NCBI GenBank assembly: GCA_014376575.1
Contig: JACMRF010000011.1
Span: 1 to 18,554 of the forward strand
Reading direction: 5' to 3'
Source of the DNA: Undibacterium sp.
Lineage (GTDB): Bacteria > Pseudomonadota > Gammaproteobacteria > Burkholderiales > Burkholderiaceae
DNA length: 18,554 nucleotides
Program-made: the position numbers and the translations under genes
Shown here: positions 15,502-18,554 of the stretch, piece after piece
Layout: every line of letters starts with the position of its first letter
How positions within the stretch are numbered: the first letter of the stretch is position 1
Notes under the pieces: model-generated
The model's input: only the letters and a program-made list of their open reading frames with translations
Databases searched by the model: none
What the model was told of the DNA's origin: nothing

Positions 15502-16836
15502 TCAAAGAGAGTTTAAGTTGTGTACTCGATTTTCTCGATTTTTTGTGATTGTTGGCAGAAATTTATATTCAAGCACGATAACGATAGCGAAGATGGCGTA
15601 ACTCATGTCGAAATAAGCAAAACTCAACGCGGCGCCGCCAACAGCATAAGTAAAGATCGATAGCCTGAGCATCGTTGCCAGGCTGATCATCCATTCTGGT
15701 CCTTGGGCATCACGCACTTTTTTGGCAACTTCCCCCGCTTTAAAAAACGACAAGCTGAGAAACGCTAAAAAAATGAATAATCCAACAAAGCCGTGTTCCC
15801 CTAAGACCTGAAAATAAATGCTATGGGCGGCGCGGGCGAGATAAGGGCTAGGGACTGCTGTCCCTGTGTAAAAGAAAGAGTATTGAGAAAAATCTTGTGA
15901 GAGCGCAAACCACACTTGGCCAGTTTCCAAAGCCTTGAAGCCGCCGCCCAAAAAGGGGTGCTGCGATGCCAGGATAAATGATAATTTCCATGCCACCACA
16001 CGCCCCATAAACGAGGCATCACCTTCCGCCTGGCTGATGGTGTTCATACGGTCAAACCATTCGGTAGGAATTAGCCCAACCATCGCACTGCCTACACAGA
16101 CAAATAGCAAGGCGAAGAGGAGTTTTCGTTTGCTCTTAATAAACAGGTATCCACCCACCGCAGCCAGTGCCACCATACCACCGCGCGAATTGGTGCCGAT
16201 AATGGCGGTAACGAGAAGTACGATCAAACCGATGAAGCCGAATTTAAGTATCCATGATTTTTGACCAAATTCACCTAGCAAGTAAAAACAGATTGGCAGC
16301 AGCATTGCCATCGCAATCGACAGTTCGTTTCTGTCCCCTAACACATGGCCAGCCATGCCCTCAATATGATGCCCGCCACCGCTGGCAATATACTTGAGAC
16401 CTTCTACCGCCGCATAAAACCCAACAGAGAATATCAGGCACCAAAGAAAGAAATCGATATGCAGTTTTTTATCCATGATCAATATAATGAAAACGAATAA
16501 AGCAATGGTTTTGGCCAATCGTGTCCAGATATCCCACGCGATTTCTGGCGGTGCCATACCTGCCATCGTAGAAAAGCATGTCCAAATCAAAAACGAAATC
16601 ACGAGGACACCTATTGGCCCCAGTTGTAATTTTGATTTTTGTTTTGACAACAGGTAGACGCAAATGGTCAACGCTGCAAATAACAAGTTATATCGTATGC
16701 TTGTAGCAATGCCATATACCCAGCCGTTTGGATTAAACAAGGCCGTCCATATCCATAAACCTAAACCAATAAACGGGCTTTGGAAGATCGCATAAATCAG
16801 AAAGGGCAAAACGGCAAGTAAGAAAATGTCACGCAT
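15502..16836 (-). CDS. O-antigen ligase/polymerase-like protein, exosortase A-associated
   Basis: This 444-residue polytopic inner-membrane protein has about 11–12 hydrophobic segments. The N-terminal region, including WIWTALFNPNGWVYG (29–43), matches the special N-terminal domain of exosortase A-associated O-glycosylation ligase candidates. The O-antigen ligase (Wzy_C) part has NSRGG (216–220), SQHPFLGGGF (291–300) and the periplasmic AHSIYFQVLGEHGF (337–350), whose His338 and nearby Glu/His are typical of WaaL/Wzy enzymes. It would either polymerise the exopolysaccharide repeat unit or transfer glycan to secreted PEP-CTERM proteins; the sequence does not separate these. The start at ATG 16836 lies 8 bp after the stop of a 40-aa membrane peptide gene, so the two are probably translated from one message. 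Confidence 0.93.
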   Translation of the reverse strand: MRDIFLLAVLPFLIYAIFQSPFIGLGLWIWTALFNPNGWVYGIATSIRYNLLFAALTICVYLLSKQKSKLQLGPIGVLVISFLIWTCFSTMAGMAPPEIAWDIWTRLAKTIALFVFIILIMDKKLHIDFFLWCLIFSVGFYAAVEGLKYIASGGGHHIEGMAGHVLGDRNELSIAMAMLLPICFYLLGEFGQKSWILKFGFIGLIVLLVTAIIGTNSRGGMVALAAVGGYLFIKSKRKLLFALLFVCVGSAMVGLIPTEWFDRMNTISQAEGDASFMGRVVAWKLSFILASQHPFLGGGFKALETGQVWFALSQDFSQYSFFYTGTAVPSPYLARAAHSIYFQVLGEHGFVGLFIFLAFLSLSFFKAGEVAKKVRDAQGPEWMISLATMLRLSIFTYAVGGAALSFAYFDMSYAIFAIVIVLEYKFLPTITKNRENRVHNLNSL

Positions 16837-16844
16837 GTAATCGC

Positions 16845-16967
16845 CTAAATATCTGTCTTCGTGGGTTTCTTCTGTAGATCTGCTTTATCTCGCTTATCTT
16901 GCCGTATCGCCCAAAAACATAGATACACGAGCGCCACTAAATTAATTGACCAAAGCGCGCTTTCCAT
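16845..16967 (-). CDS. Small (40-aa) single-pass membrane peptide, unknown function
   Basis: This short gene starts at ATG 16967 with a near-ideal Shine-Dalgarno AGGAG (16977 to 16973) five bases upstream, one of the clearest ribosome binding sites in the window. The peptide begins MESALWSINLVALVYLCFWA, a single membrane helix, and continues with a highly charged tail rich in Lys, Arg and Asp, ending KPTKTDI. The positive tail predicts an N-out, C-in topology. It ends 8 bp before the O-antigen-ligase-like gene on the same strand, so it is very likely co-expressed with it and could be a small accessory subunit or stabiliser. I recognise no named family. It is too short for most gene callers and may have been missed in related genomes. 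Confidence 0.72.
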   Translation of the reverse strand: MESALWSINLVALVYLCFWAIRQDKRDKADLQKKPTKTDI

Positions 16968-16972
16968 TTTTT

Positions 16973-16977
16973 CTCCT
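16973..16977 (-). promoter_or_regulatory. Strong ribosome binding site of the 40-aa membrane peptide
   Basis: The plus strand reads CTCCT, giving AGGAG on the minus strand five A bases before ATG 16967. Most neighbouring genes lack such a site, which argues that the small ORF is genuinely translated. Confidence 0.7.
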
Positions 16978-17176
16978 CATGCAAGCCAGTGTTGGTTTGT
17001 GATGTCGTTGCTGTGTATGTTGCTATTGAAGAAGTGCATGGAATATCTGTTATATCCATATACTCCCCCTATTTATTTAAAAAATACCTTGTTTGCGCAC
17101 GTAGATACTGCGTTATTAAAAAATACTGGCTGCAGTATGCTAACTATGCGATATAACGTACGCGGTTTATGATTGC
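16978..17176. other. 199-bp gap upstream of the 40-aa peptide gene
   Basis: This AT-rich spacer lies between the GT4 gene (stop at 17177, minus strand) and the small membrane peptide gene. It has a 7-bp inverted repeat, ATACTGC (17105–17111) with GCAGTAT (17132–17138), but no T-run that would make it a terminator. It also holds the first part of a 40-codon minus-strand ORF (17059 to 16937) preceded by a G-rich GGGGGAG; this overlaps the small membrane peptide gene in another frame and is probably not a gene. I see no clear promoter. Confidence 0.35.
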
Positions 17177-18346
17177 TTATCGCTGCAAAATGTCGTTAAA
17201 CAAACTGAGTTGCCCGTTGCTTGTCGCTTCCCAGCTAAAATTTTCTGCATAACGGCGTGTTGCTGCCCGATCTGGGTATTGATCTTGCAGCAAGCGTACC
17301 GCGTAAGCAAGGGCTTGTGGTGTGCGCTCGGCCATTAATACGCCAGCTTCTGGTGCCGCCACGACTTCTGGCGTGCCCCATACTCTGCTCGCCACTACCG
17401 GTGTGCCGCACGCCATTGCTTCTAATAATACATTGGCCCAACCTTCACGCTCCGATGCCAATACCATCGCATCGGTAGCGCCGTAATACGTTTTTAGTGT
17501 GTTTTGTTTCAGTGCGCCTAAAAATTGTACGCGATCAGATACCTTAAGTTCGATCGCCATTCTTTCCAGGGTGTGCCTGAGTATGCCATCACCGGCGATG
17601 AGTAATCGCATTTCTGGTAGCAAAACCAAGGCCCTTAAAATGAGCGCGTGGCCTTTTACTGGCACCAAATGCCCGACCGTGAGCAGGGTAAATTGGTTTA
17701 GCCCTAAAGATTGGCGGCTCACTTCTCGGTTAATGGGTTGAAATAGCTTTAGATCAACACCGTTACGCAGCGAGACTATTTTTTTAGCTGACACACCAAG
17801 CCGTATCAATTCGTCTTTTAGGGCATTGCAGACGGTGATGATGCCACTGGCGTCTGAAGCAGCCTGCAGAATTTTTTTTCTTGGCCGTGCAAATTGAGGA
17901 AGCAAGGTGATATCTGATCCGCGTGCCGTAATGACAACGGGTTTGTTAAAGTACTTGCCTAGTTTGGTTGCAGCGACACCATCTGGGTAAAAATAATGCG
18001 CATCGATGAGATCAAAGTTATACCCTTCATCGATCATCCGTGCGATGCATGGCCGTGCTGCGCGTGCCAGCATGTCTGGCGCAATATGCATGCCGACTTT
18101 GGGCGGTAAAAAATAACGTGGGTGCTCAACAGACAGGCCGAAGCGGGTTTCGCGTTCGGGTACTTTGGCGAATCCGGCGTAAGTGCCAAAACGGTGATGT
18201 GTAAACGGAAACCAGGGTACCGGCGCGACTACACGGGCAGTTGCTTTGCCACTTGCTACTAAATGGCGCAATCGCGTTTCCACAAAAATACCATGGCCAG
18301 GCCGCTCAGTATTGGGGAACAAGGTACTAAAGGTTAATAGCTGCAT
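17177..18346 (-). CDS. GT4-family glycosyltransferase
   Basis: This is a 389-residue cytoplasmic GT-B glycosyltransferase. The N-terminus MQLLTFSTLFPNTERPGHGI with FVETRLRHL is typical of GT4 enzymes in surface-polysaccharide loci. DAHYFYPDGVAA, ITARGSDI and LRNGVDLKLF mark the N-domain and linker. The C-domain has LTVGHLVPVKGH, IAGDGILR and the donor-binding EREGWANVLLEAMACGTPVV with the E-x7-E arrangement. It probably adds a sugar to the lipid-linked repeat unit; donor and linkage cannot be predicted. The start at ATG 18346 is chosen because the family N-terminus begins there, although no clear Shine-Dalgarno site precedes it. It is the first gene of the minus-strand run within the window, so any promoter for the run is likely in the AT-rich region from 18347 onward. 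Confidence 0.93.
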   Translation of the reverse strand: MQLLTFSTLFPNTERPGHGIFVETRLRHLVASGKATARVVAPVPWFPFTHHRFGTYAGFAKVPERETRFGLSVEHPRYFLPPKVGMHIAPDMLARAARPCIARMIDEGYNFDLIDAHYFYPDGVAATKLGKYFNKPVVITARGSDITLLPQFARPRKKILQAASDASGIITVCNALKDELIRLGVSAKKIVSLRNGVDLKLFQPINREVSRQSLGLNQFTLLTVGHLVPVKGHALILRALVLLPEMRLLIAGDGILRHTLERMAIELKVSDRVQFLGALKQNTLKTYYGATDAMVLASEREGWANVLLEAMACGTPVVASRVWGTPEVVAAPEAGVLMAERTPQALAYAVRLLQDQYPDRAATRRYAENFSWEATSNGQLSLFNDILQR

Positions 18347-18554
18347 CAGTTTTTATCTATGAAATGGTCATGCACCACTTCTACTGACTGCGTTATGGTT
18401 AGAACATAACCCAACATAATAAAAAATCAGATGAGAGTAGGAACAAAAAATACAGATTAACTTTGCGATTAACCTGTACTTAATTTTGGTGCTAAATTAT
18501 AAATAAAACTAACGAGCTTGGGTGAGAATATTAAATCCTTACAATTGTTTTTAA
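18347..18554. promoter_or_regulatory. AT-rich upstream region with two dyads
   Basis: These 208 bp up to the window edge contain no supported gene. Two dyads are visible. GTTATG (18392–18397) and CATAAC (18405–18410) are seven bases apart. TACAGATTAA (18451–18460) and TTAACCTGTA (18469–18478) are complementary at nine of ten positions, with an 8-base spacer. Either could be an operator for the minus-strand glycosyltransferase or for a gene beyond the edge. No promoter of good quality was found: a TTGTTC/TATTAT pair on the minus strand has a 19-bp spacer. Confidence 0.3.

Noticed and set aside
15935..16264. 109-codon plus-strand ORF
   Set aside because: It lies wholly antisense within the ligase-like gene, whose protein motifs are unambiguous.
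16861..17172. 103-codon plus-strand ORF across the gap and the small membrane peptide gene
   Set aside because: It is antisense to the better-supported 40-aa gene with an AGGAG site, has no recognisable domain, and no ribosome binding site of comparable quality.
1..18554. CRISPR array, tRNA, rRNA, insertion sequence or phage genes
   Set aside because: No regularly spaced direct repeats, tRNA-like cloverleaf, rRNA sequence, transposase or integrase motifs were seen on either strand.

Overview
This window looks like a central stretch of an exosortase A (XrtA)/PEP-CTERM exopolysaccharide locus from a Gram-negative bacterium, most likely a betaproteobacterium. The evidence is the set of family signatures: an XrtA-type amidotransferase C-terminus, the glycosyltransferase that usually follows it, an O-antigen-ligase-like protein of the exosortase-associated type, and a textbook PEP-CTERM cargo protein ending VPEP–transmembrane–RRK. 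Genus-level placement is not possible from the sequence alone. The exosortase gene, its sensor/regulator pair and the chain-length/export genes are not in the window and would be expected to the left, upstream of the amidotransferase.

Layout. From 1 to 1959 (+) are the 3' end of the amidotransferase and a GT4 glycosyltransferase. A 204-bp gap (1960–2163) holds two hairpins, one with 19-bp perfect arms (25 of 27 bp when extended) and a T-rich tail. From 2164 to 6110 (+) lies a tight three-gene acyl-decoration cassette: an OafA-type membrane acyltransferase, an MBOAT O-acyltransferase and a membrane-anchored SGNH-like protein. A PEP-CTERM protein follows (6234–6890, +) with its own promoter-like TATAAT, a clear ribosome binding site and a G/C-rich bidirectional terminator (6916–6954). 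Everything from there to 18346 is on the minus strand. In transcription order (right to left) these are a GT4 glycosyltransferase, a previously uncalled 40-aa membrane peptide with a perfect AGGAG site, the O-antigen-ligase-like polymerase, a polysaccharide deacetylase–glycosyltransferase fusion, a Wzx-type flippase, an ATP-grasp ligase, an (alpha/alpha)-toroid protein, a WalW-like deacetylase and a second OafA-type acyltransferase.

How the parts could work together (inference). The glycosyltransferases assemble a lipid-linked repeat unit, the flippase moves it across the inner membrane and the ligase/polymerase homologue polymerises or transfers it. Tailoring enzymes then O-acylate (two OafA-type proteins, MBOAT plus SGNH partner), deacetylate (two CE4-type domains), amidate (amidotransferase) and possibly attach a carboxylate/amine group (ATP-grasp) or cleave/bind the glycan (toroid protein). 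The PEP-CTERM protein is the probable exosortase substrate. The unusually heavy decoration set, and the ATP-grasp/toroid/WalW trio in particular, is the part least explained by known pathways.
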